This document shows, piece after piece, positions 46,300 through 56,262 of a stretch of DNA of 64,000 nt. Source of the DNA: Pseudotamlana haliotis (lineage in GTDB: Bacteria > Bacteroidota > Bacteroidia > Flavobacteriales > Flavobacteriaceae); assembly GCF_008806375.1 (NCBI RefSeq), contig NZ_WAAT01000001.1, positions 50,596 to 114,595 on the forward strand. The letters are read 5' to 3'. Made by a program: the position numbers and the translations under genes. Numbering within the stretch: position 1 is the stretch's first letter; each line of letters starts with the position of its first letter. The notes beneath the pieces were generated by a model. The model saw only the letters and a program-made list of their open reading frames with translations, was not told the DNA's origin and made no database searches.

Positions 46300-48843
46300 T
46301 TAACTATCAAGAGTTGTACCGTCTTCGGTAGAACCTGTATTTTCTGGAGCTTCCTCACCTTCAAGTAATTCAACTTCATCTTCATCATGCATGACCTTAG
46401 CCACAGCAGCAATAGAGTCGTTTCCTTTTAGATTGATCAACTTAACCCCTTGAGTGGCTCTACCCATAACTCTCAAGTCAGCGATAACCATTCTTATCGC
46501 GATACCAGACTTATTGATAATCATTAAATCATCATTATCTGTCACGCTTTTAATAGCGACTAAACTACCTGTTTTTTCGGTAATAGAAATGGTTTTGACA
46601 CCTTTTCCACCTCTATTGGTTACTCTATAAACTGGCTCTCCATCTTCTGGATCATCAATGTAAGTACGTTTACCGTAACCATTTTCAGAAACCACTAAAA
46701 CAGATTCTTCTTTAGAGTTTTCAATAGTTACCATACCAATAACTTCATCTTTATCATGTGCTAAAGTAATACCGCGAACTCCAGATGCGCCACGTCCCAT
46801 TGGTCGTGTTTTGGCTTCCTCGAAACGAATTGCTTTACCAGATTTTAAGGCTAACATCACCTGACTGTTTCCAGTGGTTAGTTTAGCTTCCAGTAATTCG
46901 TCATTATCTTTAATAGTAATCGCATTAATACCGTTGGTTCTCGGACGAGAATATTGCTCTAACGACGTCTTTTTAACCTGACCATTCTTAGTTGCCATAA
47001 TGACATAATGACTGTTAATATAGTCTTCATCCTTTAAATCTTGAGTACAAATGAACGCCATTACTTTGTCGTCTTGCTCAATATTTATAAGATTTTGAAT
47101 AGCACGTCCTTTAGAGGTTTTACTACCTTCAGGAATTTCGTAAACACGCATCCAGAAACATTTTCCTTTTTGCGTAAAGAACAACATGTATTGATGGTTT
47201 GTTCCCACAAACAGGTGTTCTAAGAAATCTTCATTACGTGTTGTTGAAGCTTTTTGTCCAACACCTCCTCTATTCTGAGTTTTGTATTCTGTAAGTGAAG
47301 TACGCTTAATATAACCTGCATGAGAAATAGTAATCACTACTTGCTCATCTGGAATCATATCTTCAATGCTTAAATCTCCGCCAGCATACTCAATCGTTGA
47401 ACGACGTTCATCACCATATTTATCTCTTACAACTTCCAACTCCTCTTTAATGATATTCATTCTGCGCTCTTTGCTAGCCAAAATATCCTTAAGATCTGCA
47501 ATCGTTTTCATGATTTCTTCATACTCCGCACGTAGCTTATCTTGCTCTAGACCTGTTAACTGGCGTAAACGCATTTCAACAATAGCCTTAGCTTGAATTT
47601 CAGAAAGCTTGAATCGCTCAATTAAATTCTCACGAGCTTCATCGGCATTTGAAGAGGCTCTTATGATTTTAATCACTTCATCAATATTATCTGATGCAAT
47701 GATTAAACCTTCTAAAATATGCGCTCTTTCTTCCGCTTTGCGTAATTCATAAGTGGTACGTCTAACAACAACATCGTGTCTGTGTTCAACGAAATAATGA
47801 ATTAAATCTTTTAAGTTTAACAACTGCGGACGACCACCAACAAGCGCAATGTTATTCACACTAAATGAAGACTGTAGCGCCGTGTACTTAAATAAAGTAT
47901 TTAATACGATGTTAGGAATCGCATCACGTTTAAGTACATAAACAATACGCATACCGTTTCTATCAGATTCGTCTCTAATAGAAGCAATACCTTCTAGTTT
48001 TTTATCATTAACCAAGTCTGCAGTTTTCTTAATCATATCTGCTTTATTCACTTGGTACGGAATCTCATTTACAATGATACACTCACGACCGTTAACCTCT
48101 TCAATATTGGTTTTAGCACGCATAACAATACGCCCTCTTCCCGTATGAAAAGCTTCCTTTACACCATCATAGCCATAAATAGTTCCTCCTGTTGGAAAAT
48201 CTGGAGCTTTAACATGCGTGATAAGTTCGTCTATTTCAATATCGTTGTTTTCAATATAAGCGATGGTTCCGTTTACAACTTCTGTTAAGTTATGAGGTGG
48301 CATGTTGGTTGCCATACCTACCGCAATACCTGACGCTCCATTGACTAAAAGTCCTGGGATTCTAGTTGGTAAAACTGTTGGTTCATGAAGCGTATCATCA
48401 AAGTTTAACGTATGATCTACAGTTTCCTTGTCGATATCTGCCAACATGTCCTCTGAAATCTTACGCATACGCGCCTCAGTATAACGCATTGCTGCAGGAC
48501 TATCACCATCAATGGAACCAAAGTTCCCTTGTCCGTCTACTAGCATATAACGTAAACTCCATTCTTGAGCCATACGTACCATAGCATCGTAAACTGATGT
48601 ATCACCGTGTGGGTGATACTTACCTAGAACTTCTCCAACTATTCTTGCGGATTTTTTATGTGCCGAATTTGCTCTAACACCCAATTCATGCATACCATAA
48701 AGCACACGTCTATGAACCGGTTTTAAACCATCTCTTACATCTGGTAAAGCACGAGACACAATGACTGACATTGAATAATCAATGTAGGCCGACTTCATCT
48801 CATCCTCAATATTAATAGGGATCAATTTCTCTCCTTCTGCCAT
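46300..48843 (-). CDS. gyrA: DNA gyrase subunit A
   Basis: An 847-residue type IIA topoisomerase subunit that breaks and rejoins DNA during negative supercoiling together with GyrB. The catalytic Tyr121 is in [10 protein letters not shown]. The quinolone region reads [20 protein letters not shown] with Thr82 and Asp86 at the E. coli Ser83/Asp87 positions; Thr is, as I recall, the wild-type residue in flavobacteria. The GyrA box [12 protein letters not shown] segment (~555) and six beta-propeller blades (~510-815) are present, then an acidic tail. Length is typical. It is divergent from clpC, with a 260-bp AT-rich spacer carrying the promoters. Confidence 0.97.
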   Translation of the reverse strand: MAEGEKLIPINIEDEMKSAYIDYSMSVIVSRALPDVRDGLKPVHRRVLYGMHELGVRANSAHKKSARIVGEVLGKYHPHGDTSVYDAMVRMAQEWSLRYMLVDGQGNFGSIDGDSPAAMRYTEARMRKISEDMLADIDKETVDHTLNFDDTLHEPTVLPTRIPGLLVNGASGIAVGMATNMPPHNLTEVVNGTIAYIENNDIEIDELITHVKAPDFPTGGTIYGYDGVKEAFHTGRGRIVMRAKTNIEEVNGRECIIVNEIPYQVNKADMIKKTADLVNDKKLEGIASIRDESDRNGMRIVYVLKRDAIPNIVLNTLFKYTALQSSFSVNNIALVGGRPQLLNLKDLIHYFVEHRHDVVVRRTTYELRKAEERAHILEGLIIASDNIDEVIKIIRASSNADEARENLIERFKLSEIQAKAIVEMRLRQLTGLEQDKLRAEYEEIMKTIADLKDILASKERRMNIIKEELEVVRDKYGDERRSTIEYAGGDLSIEDMIPDEQVVITISHAGYIKRTSLTEYKTQNRGGVGQKASTTRNEDFLEHLFVGTNHQYMLFFTQKGKCFWMRVYEIPEGSKTSKGRAIQNLINIEQDDKVMAFICTQDLKDEDYINSHYVIMATKNGQVKKTSLEQYSRPRTNGINAITIKDNDELLEAKLTTGNSQVMLALKSGKAIRFEEAKTRPMGRGASGVRGITLAHDKDEVIGMVTIENSKEESVLVVSENGYGKRTYIDDPEDGEPVYRVTNRGGKGVKTISITEKTGSLVAIKSVTDNDDLMIINKSGIAIRMVIADLRVMGRATQGVKLINLKGNDSIAAVAKVMHDEDEVELLEGEEAPENTGSTEDGTTLDS

Positions 48844-49103
48844 AAATATTCTTATTTAATTTTATGCTTTTTTCAAAACATGCTAATATAAGACTTTCAT
48901 CAGTCATAGCAGGACAATCAAGCGGGATTTTTCATGTAATTTATTAACAATTATCACGACTATATTATTAATAAGTTATGCTTGCATATATTTTGATATC
49001 ATGAAGTTTTTACGTCAATTAGCAGTTTACCGACAAAAATAGGTACAGTTTTTGTCTTTGGTAAAATGTTTTATTATTTTTAATGCAGAAAGGACAGAGA
49101 TTT

Positions 49104-51656
49104 ATGGATGATAATTTTTCCCCAAGAGTAAAAGATGTGATTGCTTACAGCAAAGAAGAAGCCCTGCGTTTAGGCCATGATTTTATTGGCACTGAACATT
49201 TAATGCTTGGACTCCTACGAGACGGAAACGGAAAAGCTATAAGCATATTGAATGCTTTAGATATCGATCTAAATCATTTACGACGAAAGGTTGAAATACT
49301 TAGCCCTGCAAACCAAAATATAGCCGTAGCTTCAAACCAAAAGAAGAACTTACACTTGACTAGGCAAGCAGAGCGCGCTTTAAAAACAACATTTTTAGAA
49401 GCCAAGTTATTTCAGAGTACCTCAATAAATACAGCGCATTTACTGCTTTGTATTTTAAGGAATGAGAATGACCCCACTACCAAGCTTTTAAATAAGCTTA
49501 AAGTTGACTATGATAATGTGAAAGAACAATTTAAACTTATGATTACAAACGACAACGATGATTATATAGACCCAAAAGCCGAATTTCAAGATGACGACGC
49601 GCATACTGAAGATGATTCTGCTAAAGACAATATATTTAACGCCCCAGCAGGAGGTAAAACGAACAAAAAGTCTAAAACCCCTGTTTTAGATAATTTCGGA
49701 CGTGATTTAACCGCTCTTGCGGAAGAAGGTAAACTTGACCCTGTTGTAGGTAGAGAAAAGGAAATAGAACGTGTTTCTCAGGTTTTAAGTAGAAGAAAGA
49801 AAAACAACCCGCTTTTAATTGGAGAGCCTGGTGTTGGTAAATCTGCCATTGCGGAAGGTTTAGCGCTTAGAATCATAAAACGTAAAGTATCTAGAATCTT
49901 ATTCAACAAACGTGTGGTAACTTTAGATTTAGCGAGTTTAGTCGCTGGAACCAAGTACCGCGGACAGTTTGAAGAGCGCATGAAAGCCGTAATGAACGAG
50001 CTTGAAAAGAACGATGATGTGATTCTATTTATTGATGAAATTCATACCATTGTTGGTGCTGGTGGAGCAACGGGAAGCCTAGATGCTTCTAACATGTTTA
50101 AACCTGCTTTAGCTCGAGGTGAAATTCAATGCATCGGTGCAACAACTTTAGATGAATACAGACAATATATTGAAAAAGACGGTGCTTTAGAGCGTCGTTT
50201 CCAAAAGGTTATTGTTGAGCCAACTACGGTTGATGAAACCATTGAGATTTTAAATAATATCAAAGGCAAATACGAAGAACACCACAATGTTGATTATACA
50301 CCTGAAGCTATTGAAGCTTGTGTAAAATTAACCAACCGCTACATGTCCGAAAGATTTCTTCCAGACAAAGCTATTGATGCTTTAGATGAAGCTGGTTCTC
50401 GTGTTCACATCACCAATATTGATGTGCCAAAACAAATTATTGAGCTTGAAAAACAACTTGAAGGCATTAAGGAAACTAAAAATGCGGTTGTTAGAAAGCA
50501 AAAGTATGAGGAAGCTGCCAAACTTCGAGATGACGAAAAACGCATTGAAAAGGAATTATCTATAGCCCAAGAAAAATGGGAAGAAGACACCAAACAGCAC
50601 CGCGAAATTGTTACAGAAGACAATGTTGCTGATGTGGTTTCAATGATGACTGGCGTGCCTGTAAACAGAATTGCTCAAAAAGAAATCAATAAACTTGCTG
50701 AGTTACCAAACCTAATTAAAGGAAAGGTTATCGGTCAAGATGAAGCCGTTGCAAAGGTGGTTAAAGCCATTCAACGTAATCGCGCCGGACTAAAAGACCC
50801 GAACAAACCAATTGGTTCATTTATCTTTTTAGGTCAAACTGGAGTTGGTAAAACCCAATTGGCTAAAATATTATCACGCGAATTATTTGACAGCGAAGAT
50901 TCTTTAGTGAGAATCGACATGAGTGAATATATGGAGAAATTTGCCATCTCTCGTTTAATTGGTGCACCTCCAGGATACGTTGGCTATGAGGAAGGCGGAC
51001 AATTAACAGAGAAAGTAAGACGCAAGCCTTACGCGGTGATTCTTTTAGATGAAATCGAAAAAGCCCACCCAGATGTATTTAACATGCTACTTCAGGTGCT
51101 TGATGATGGTTATTTAACTGATAGTTTAGGACGTAAAATTGATTTTAGAAATACCATTATTATAATGACTTCTAACATTGGTGCTCGTAAACTTAAAGAT
51201 TTTGGTACTGGAATTGGTTTTGGAACCTCTTCACAAAAAGCTCAAGAAGATGCAAATGCAAGAAGTGTTATAGAAAATGCGCTTAAAAAATCATTTGCTC
51301 CTGAGTTTTTAAATAGAATTGATGATGTCATTGTTTTCAATCCTTTAGAGAAAGAAGACATCAACAAAATTATCGATATTGAACTTGAAAAACTATTAAT
51401 TCGAATTGAAGGACTTGGTTATAAGCTAACCCTTACAGAATCAGCTAAAGATTATATCGCTGAAAAAGGTTTTGATAAACAATACGGTGCAAGACCACTT
51501 AAAAGAGCCATTCAGAAATATGTTGAAGACGCTCTCGCGGAAGAGATTGTCTCTTCACACTTAGAATCTGGTGACCAAATCAAAATCGATTTAGATAAAA
51601 CCACTGAAGAATTAAAAATATCTATTGATAAAACTGAAAAGCCTACAGAATCTTAG
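49104..51656 (+). CDS. clpC: ATP-dependent Clp protease ATPase subunit ClpC
   Basis: 850 residues from the ATG at 49104 (MDDNFSPRVKDVI); an in-frame ATG seven codons earlier (49083) adds a short extension that the family lacks. Double Clp N repeats (~5-150: FIGTEHLMLGLL, TRQAERALKTTFLEA) precede AAA1 with Walker A GEPGVGKSA and Walker B VILFIDEIH. A UVR-containing middle segment (KQKYEEAAKLRDDEKRIEKE) follows, then AAA2 with GQTGVGKTQ and VILLDEIEKAHPDV, and a D2-small domain. It unfolds substrates for ClpP. The gene is monocistronic with a clear terminator. Confidence 0.95.
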   Translation: MDDNFSPRVKDVIAYSKEEALRLGHDFIGTEHLMLGLLRDGNGKAISILNALDIDLNHLRRKVEILSPANQNIAVASNQKKNLHLTRQAERALKTTFLEAKLFQSTSINTAHLLLCILRNENDPTTKLLNKLKVDYDNVKEQFKLMITNDNDDYIDPKAEFQDDDAHTEDDSAKDNIFNAPAGGKTNKKSKTPVLDNFGRDLTALAEEGKLDPVVGREKEIERVSQVLSRRKKNNPLLIGEPGVGKSAIAEGLALRIIKRKVSRILFNKRVVTLDLASLVAGTKYRGQFEERMKAVMNELEKNDDVILFIDEIHTIVGAGGATGSLDASNMFKPALARGEIQCIGATTLDEYRQYIEKDGALERRFQKVIVEPTTVDETIEILNNIKGKYEEHHNVDYTPEAIEACVKLTNRYMSERFLPDKAIDALDEAGSRVHITNIDVPKQIIELEKQLEGIKETKNAVVRKQKYEEAAKLRDDEKRIEKELSIAQEKWEEDTKQHREIVTEDNVADVVSMMTGVPVNRIAQKEINKLAELPNLIKGKVIGQDEAVAKVVKAIQRNRAGLKDPNKPIGSFIFLGQTGVGKTQLAKILSRELFDSEDSLVRIDMSEYMEKFAISRLIGAPPGYVGYEEGGQLTEKVRRKPYAVILLDEIEKAHPDVFNMLLQVLDDGYLTDSLGRKIDFRNTIIIMTSNIGARKLKDFGTGIGFGTSSQKAQEDANARSVIENALKKSFAPEFLNRIDDVIVFNPLEKEDINKIIDIELEKLLIRIEGLGYKLTLTESAKDYIAEKGFDKQYGARPLKRAIQKYVEDALAEEIVSSHLESGDQIKIDLDKTTEELKISIDKTEKPTES

Positions 51657-51686
51657 AATATTTAATTTACATAAAGTACAATACAC

Positions 51687-51719
51687 AAAAAGCTCGAAAT
51701 TCTGTTTCGGGCTTTTTTT
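51687..51719 (+). terminator. Rho-independent terminator of clpC
   Basis: AAAAAGCTCGAAA pairs with TTTCGGGCTTTTT (one G-T pair) around a 5-base loop and ends in T7, 30 bp after the stop. Confidence 0.92.
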
Positions 51720-51756
51720 ATGATGAATACGATGTTATCGTTATACTAGTAAGGCT

Positions 51757-51779
51757 AGCGCTCGTTTGCAACGAGTGCT
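51757..51779. repeat. AGCGCTCGTT/AACGAGTGCT hairpin repeat
   Basis: A 10-bp stem (one wobble) with a TGC loop in the convergent spacer between clpC and the Lrp gene. It is of the same class as other GC-richer palindromes in this window and of a type I recall from flavobacterial spacers. No T run follows. Confidence 0.5.
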
Positions 51780-51842
51780 ATCATGAGCAAGAAATATAAG
51801 CCGTAGCATAAATTTCCATAAGCCCAATCATAAAGAGTATAA

Positions 51843-52298
51843 TCAAATAGGCACAGCATACGAGTTCTTGATTTCCCCCATAACAAAGGTACTATGAGCA
51901 CTTCCTATATTTTTTATACTTCCTAAGTGGTCTAGAACAAAATTCTGGTATTCTTTCATATCACTCACCAATATCTTCAGAAAGAAATCGTAGTCACCAG
52001 AAATATTATAACACTCTACAACCTCCTTAAGCTTTAAAATATCGGTTACAAATTGAGTACCTATTTCTCTGGTATGCTCTTTTAAAGTCACATTACAGAA
52101 CACCATCAAGCCTTTATTTAACTTTTCAGCATCTAAAACCGCAATATAGTTTTTAATATAACCGCCTTTTTCCAACTTCTTTACACGCTCAAAAACTGGT
52201 GTAGTTGACAAATTAACCTTATTGGCTAATTCTTTTGTGGTTAAATCAGATTTTGCTTGAAGCAATCTTAATATCCGTAAATCAATTTCATCCAACAT
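51843..52298 (-). CDS. Lrp/AsnC family transcriptional regulator
   Basis: 151 residues from the ATG at 52298 (MLDEIDLRILRLLQ); an upstream ATG would add 18 residues atypical of the family. The N-terminal winged helix-turn-helix (LTTKELANKVNLSTTPVFERVKKLEKGGYI) is followed by an AsnC/RAM ligand-binding domain (KLKEVVECYNISGDYDFFLKI). Such regulators sense amino acids as octamers. It is divergent from metE with a 164-bp spacer holding a palindrome, so it is a good candidate regulator of methionine synthesis and of itself; the ligand (methionine or leucine) is inferred only from context. Confidence 0.92.
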   Translation of the reverse strand: MLDEIDLRILRLLQAKSDLTTKELANKVNLSTTPVFERVKKLEKGGYIKNYIAVLDAEKLNKGLMVFCNVTLKEHTREIGTQFVTDILKLKEVVECYNISGDYDFFLKILVSDMKEYQNFVLDHLGSIKNIGSAHSTFVMGEIKNSYAVPI

Positions 52299-52413
52299 CG
52301 TAGTAGAAATATTTTCTATTAAACCTATTAAAATTAAAAACTTAAAGAACATAACCCTTTAATTTTCATCTAAAATAGTATTTACATCTAAATATACACT
52401 CAAATTATTATAA

Positions 52414-52436
52414 TATATTCTTTGAATATAATTTTG
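52414..52436 (+). promoter_or_regulatory. Palindrome and TAATTTTG box in the lrp-metE spacer
   Basis: TATATTC (52414-52420) and GAATATA (52424-52430) form a 7-bp inverted repeat spaced by TTT; its right arm overlaps TAATTTTG (52429-52436), a TAnnTTTG -7 match 27 bp before the metE start. An Lrp-type protein bound here would cover the metE promoter. No -33 TTG at the expected distance. Confidence 0.5.
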
Positions 52437-52462
52437 AGCAGCAATAAAAACTATAATGAATT

Positions 52463-54766
52463 ATGAAAACTACTATTTTAGGACACCCAAGAATCGGACG
52501 CAAACGCGAGCTCAAAAAAGCCTGTGAAGCTTTCTGGGCTAACAATATTGATGAAGAATCTTTAATTAAGACAGCATCTGAAATCAAAAAACAAAACTGG
52601 TCACAACAGCAAGCATTAGGCATAGACTCTATTCCTTCAAACGACTTTTCATTCTATGACCAAATCCTGGATACCTGTTTAACATTAGGCTGTATTCCGA
52701 AGCGCTATAAGGCGATAGACAAAGACAACTATTTAGAATTGTATTTCGCCATGGCGCGTGGCTTACAAAAAGACCATATTGATGTCACAGCAATGGAAAT
52801 GACCAAATGGTTTGACACGAACTACCATTATATTGTTCCTGAATTTGAAAAAGACCAAAACTTCGAATTCTTCTCAAAGAAAATTATTGAAGAATATAAA
52901 GAAGCCTTAAACCTAGGCATTAAAACAAAGCCCGTTTTAATTGGCCCCGTTACTTTTTTATTACTTGGAAAAGAAAAAGAACCTGGTTTTCACAGACTAG
53001 AGCTTTTACCTCGTTTATTACCTGTTTACTTTGAAATCTTAACAGAACTGGATGCTCTTAATATAGATTACATTCAGTTTGACGAACCGTGTTTAGCACT
53101 AAACCTAAGCATTCAGGAACGTGATGCCATTGCTTCTACTTATGAACAAATCGCTTCTCAATTTCCAAATATCAAAATATACTTAGCCAATTACTTTGAT
53201 TGTTATGGTGACAACTTAGACACAGTCCTTCAACTTCCTGTTGATACGCTTCATTTGGATTTAGTACGTTGTCCTTCTCAATTGGATGACATTCTAGAAT
53301 CTAAACATTTTAACCCTAAAACTAAATTGGCATTAGGGCTCATTGACGGAAGAAATATTTGGAAAAACAATTTTGAAAATTCACTGAAATTTATCGAAAA
53401 AGCTTCTAAAAAAGTACCATTAAAAAACTTATGGATAACCGCTTCTTGTTCGCTACTCCACACGCCTTATGATTTAGATTTAGAAACCCAATTATCATCT
53501 GAAATTAAACAGTGGCTAGCCTTTTCAAAACAAAAAATCGAAGAAATCGTTGCCCTAAAAAATCTATCTTCGGAAGAAAATAGTGCGTATTTATATCTTT
53601 TTGAGGAAAACAAACTCGCGAATTTAAACAGAAAACGCTCCAAGCTCATTCATAACGATGCTGTAAAAGCCAGAATTTCAAATTTAAAACCTGAAGACAG
53701 TCAACGGAAAAGTGAATTTAGCCTGAGACAAGCCAAGCAGATGCAATCACTAAACCTACCCTTATTCCCTACTACAACTATAGGTTCGTTTCCTCAAACT
53801 AAAACAGTAAGAAACCAACGTCTTCAACATAAAAAAGGAGCACTTTCTCAAGACGCCTACAATCACTTCATAGCCAAAGAAATTGAAGATTCTATTCGTT
53901 TTCAAGAAAGAATAGGATTAGATGTATTAGTGCATGGCGAATTTGAACGCAATGATATGGTTGAATATTTTGGTGAAAAACTAAACGGATTCACCTTCAG
54001 TAATTATGGATGGGTACAAAGTTACGGGAGCCGCTGTGTCAAACCACCTATTTTATTTGGTGATGTTTCTCGTGAAAAACCGATGACTGTTGATTGGTCA
54101 AAATACGCCCAATCCCTTACCGATATACCTGTAAAGGGCATGCTAACTGGACCGGTTACCATATTACAATGGTCTTTTGTTCGAAACGACCAATCCCGCG
54201 CCACCACTTGCAATCAAATAGCTTTAGCGATGCGGGATGAAGTGATTGACCTTGAAGATAATGGTTTAAAAATCATTCAAATTGATGAACCTGCTATTCG
54301 CGAAGGACTTCCGCTAAGAAAAGAAGCGTGGCAAAACTATTTAGATTGGGCTGTAAAAGCCTTCCGAATTTCTGCGAGTGGCGTCAAGGACGAAACGCAA
54401 ATTCATACGCACATGTGTTATTCTGAATTCAACGATATTATTTCAAATATTGCCGACATGGATGCCGATGTGATTACTATAGAAACCTCACGTTCTAAAA
54501 TGGAATTATTGGATGCTTTTGCGAATTTTAAATACCCTAATGAAATAGGACCTGGTGTATATGATATTCATTCTCCTAGAGTACCTTCTTTAAATGAAAT
54601 TGAGGACTTGCTTACTAAAGCAAAAAACGTTTTACCCCATGGTCATATTTGGGTCAACCCCGATTGCGGATTAAAAACACGAGATTGGCCAGAGACTAAA
54701 AAAGCGCTTGAAGTTCTAGTTAAAGCAGCCAAAAAACTTAGAAAATCTGAATTAGAATACGCTTAA
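52463..54766 (+). CDS. metE: Cobalamin-independent methionine synthase MetE
   Basis: A 767-residue 5-methyltetrahydropteroyltriglutamate-homocysteine methyltransferase. The N-terminal barrel starts TTILGHPRIGRKRELKKA, and QFDEPCLALNL and DGRNIWKNN are visible. The C-terminal catalytic barrel has PLFPTTTIGSFPQTKTVR, VHGEFERNDMVEYFGE, GMLTGPVTILQWSF and IIQIDEPAIREGLPL. The zinc site is complete: His and Cys in HTHMCYSEF, Glu in ITIETSRSKME, and Cys in NPDCGLKTRDW. Length is typical. It is divergent from an Lrp regulator and ends in a strong terminator. No cobalamin or SAM riboswitch was recognised in the short leader. Confidence 0.97.
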   Translation: MKTTILGHPRIGRKRELKKACEAFWANNIDEESLIKTASEIKKQNWSQQQALGIDSIPSNDFSFYDQILDTCLTLGCIPKRYKAIDKDNYLELYFAMARGLQKDHIDVTAMEMTKWFDTNYHYIVPEFEKDQNFEFFSKKIIEEYKEALNLGIKTKPVLIGPVTFLLLGKEKEPGFHRLELLPRLLPVYFEILTELDALNIDYIQFDEPCLALNLSIQERDAIASTYEQIASQFPNIKIYLANYFDCYGDNLDTVLQLPVDTLHLDLVRCPSQLDDILESKHFNPKTKLALGLIDGRNIWKNNFENSLKFIEKASKKVPLKNLWITASCSLLHTPYDLDLETQLSSEIKQWLAFSKQKIEEIVALKNLSSEENSAYLYLFEENKLANLNRKRSKLIHNDAVKARISNLKPEDSQRKSEFSLRQAKQMQSLNLPLFPTTTIGSFPQTKTVRNQRLQHKKGALSQDAYNHFIAKEIEDSIRFQERIGLDVLVHGEFERNDMVEYFGEKLNGFTFSNYGWVQSYGSRCVKPPILFGDVSREKPMTVDWSKYAQSLTDIPVKGMLTGPVTILQWSFVRNDQSRATTCNQIALAMRDEVIDLEDNGLKIIQIDEPAIREGLPLRKEAWQNYLDWAVKAFRISASGVKDETQIHTHMCYSEFNDIISNIADMDADVITIETSRSKMELLDAFANFKYPNEIGPGVYDIHSPRVPSLNEIEDLLTKAKNVLPHGHIWVNPDCGLKTRDWPETKKALEVLVKAAKKLRKSELEYA

Positions 54767-54802
54767 TAAGGTCTTATACCAATTAAAACCATAAAAAATC
54801 TC

Positions 54803-54856
54803 AGAGCTTGTCTTAACCACTTGCAATTATTGGCTGTTTTAGACAAGCTCTTTTTT
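54803..54856 (+). terminator. Rho-independent terminator of metE
   Basis: An 11-bp perfect stem (AGAGCTTGTCT at 54803-54813 with 54841-54851) and a 27-base loop, then a T run to 54856; it starts 36 bp after the stop. It also lies just before the stop of the convergent MFS gene. Confidence 0.85.
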
Positions 54857-54874
54857 ACGATATCATAGTGTGAA

Positions 54875-56191
54875 TTATTTATCACTAGCAACATTATTAC
54901 TGTTTTCTTTAGGCACTCTAAGTAATAAGATAATACCACCTAAAAAGAAGACAAATAAAAACAGAATAGAATTTCGCATACTACCCGTAATTTGGTCAAT
55001 ACTACCAAAGATAACCATACCAATAACAATCCCTATTTTTTCAGCCACATCAAAAAAGCTAAAATACGAGGTCGTATCGTCCGTTTCAGGTAAAAATTTA
55101 GAATAGGTTGAACGGGCTAAAGACTGAATGCCCCCCATTACTAAGCCTACAAAACCAGCAGCAATATAAAATTCCGCTGGCGTATGCATAAAATAGGCGT
55201 AAAAACAAATCCCTACCCAAATCACATTCACATAAATTAAGGTTTTTATGTTCCCAAATTTAGCTGAGGCTTTTGAAGTTAGAAAGGCACCTACAATAGC
55301 GACAAGTTGAATCACTAAAATACTCACAATAAGTCCTACTGTTTTTTCATCACCACTCCCCCAACTTATTTCCTCTTCACCGAAATAAACAGCCACCAAC
55401 ATGATGGTTTGTACCGCCATACTAAACACGAAAAAGGCGTATAAATAGCGTTTCAGTCTCAGATTACCACTAAGTTCTTTCCAAACAGTGCGCAATTCTC
55501 GAAATCCATTAAAGACAATCGCACTGGTAACTTTACCGCCTGAGGATGTTCCTTTTGGTAAATAATAAAATGAATACTGACTAAACAACAGCCACCAAAC
55601 ACCAACAGAAACAAAAGAATATCGCATCATTTGCATTTTAGCTTCTCCAGAATCTTGACTCATCACCACAGCTAAATTCAATATCAATAAAATCACACTT
55701 CCTATATAACCAAGGGAAAACCCTTTGGCACTAATGTGGTCTTGTTGTTCTTTAAATGCAATATCTGGTAAATAGGAATTATAAAATACTAAACTCCCCC
55801 AATAGCCTATCAGTCCCATAAAATAAAACAATAAACTCAAGTGGATTTGCTCCAAACTAAACCAGAATAAACCAATGCAACCAACACTTCCTAAATAGCA
55901 AAAAAACTTCATAAAGTTCTTCTTATTCCCTACATAATCAGCAATTCCCGATAATAAAGGTGACATGAATACCACCACTAAAAAAGTAAAAGCCGTCACA
56001 AACGTTATGAGTGCTGTATTTTTAAATTCAAAACCAAAAGCTGTTACCGTTTTAATTTCTGAAAGAAATAAAGACGAATAAAAAATTGGGAATAACGAAG
56101 ATGCAATAGTAAGTGTGTATACTGAATTTGCCCAATCATAAAATGCCCAGGCATTAAGAAGTTTTTTACTTCCTTTTTTAAGTTTTTCCAT
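54875..56191 (-). CDS. UMF1/Atg22-type MFS transporter
   Basis: A 438-residue protein with about 12 membrane helices. The start KKLLNAWAFYDWANSVYTLTI (residues ~9-29) is the hallmark of the UMF1 family (Atg22-like MFS branch), followed by MSPLLSGIADYVGNKK (the MFS loop 2-3 motif) and GGIQSLARSTYSKFLPETDDTTSYFSFFD, also family-specific. These permeases are poorly characterised in bacteria; yeast Atg22 exports amino acids from the vacuole. The neighbouring metE is not enough to propose a substrate. It is preceded on the same strand by the M48 gene but separated from it by a terminator that ends right at its start codon. Confidence 0.9.
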   Translation of the reverse strand: MEKLKKGSKKLLNAWAFYDWANSVYTLTIASSLFPIFYSSLFLSEIKTVTAFGFEFKNTALITFVTAFTFLVVVFMSPLLSGIADYVGNKKNFMKFFCYLGSVGCIGLFWFSLEQIHLSLLFYFMGLIGYWGSLVFYNSYLPDIAFKEQQDHISAKGFSLGYIGSVILLILNLAVVMSQDSGEAKMQMMRYSFVSVGVWWLLFSQYSFYYLPKGTSSGGKVTSAIVFNGFRELRTVWKELSGNLRLKRYLYAFFVFSMAVQTIMLVAVYFGEEEISWGSGDEKTVGLIVSILVIQLVAIVGAFLTSKASAKFGNIKTLIYVNVIWVGICFYAYFMHTPAEFYIAAGFVGLVMGGIQSLARSTYSKFLPETDDTTSYFSFFDVAEKIGIVIGMVIFGSIDQITGSMRNSILFLFVFFLGGIILLLRVPKENSNNVASDK

Positions 56192-56221
56192 AAAAAAAAG
56201 CTGCTTTAATTTTAAGCAGCT
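56192..56221 (-). terminator. Terminator between the M48 gene and the MFS gene
   Basis: On the minus strand AGCTGCTT (plus 56214-56221) pairs with its complement (plus 56199-56206) around 7 bases, followed by eight T. It abuts the ATG of the downstream MFS gene, so that gene needs its own promoter or read-through. Confidence 0.8.
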
Positions 56222-56262
56222 CCTAAAGTAAACAAATATTTTAATTTGACTTGTTAATATAA

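Noticed and set aside
48580..48620. GyrA has Thr82 where E. coli has Ser83, a quinolone-resistance hotspot
   Set aside because: Thr is, as far as I recall, the normal residue in flavobacterial GyrA, and Asp86 is unchanged; no resistance call is justified.
52299..52462. SAM or cobalamin riboswitch before metE
   Set aside because: The spacer is short and AT-rich with no multi-helix aptamer-like conserved blocks visible; the divergent Lrp gene gives a simpler control.
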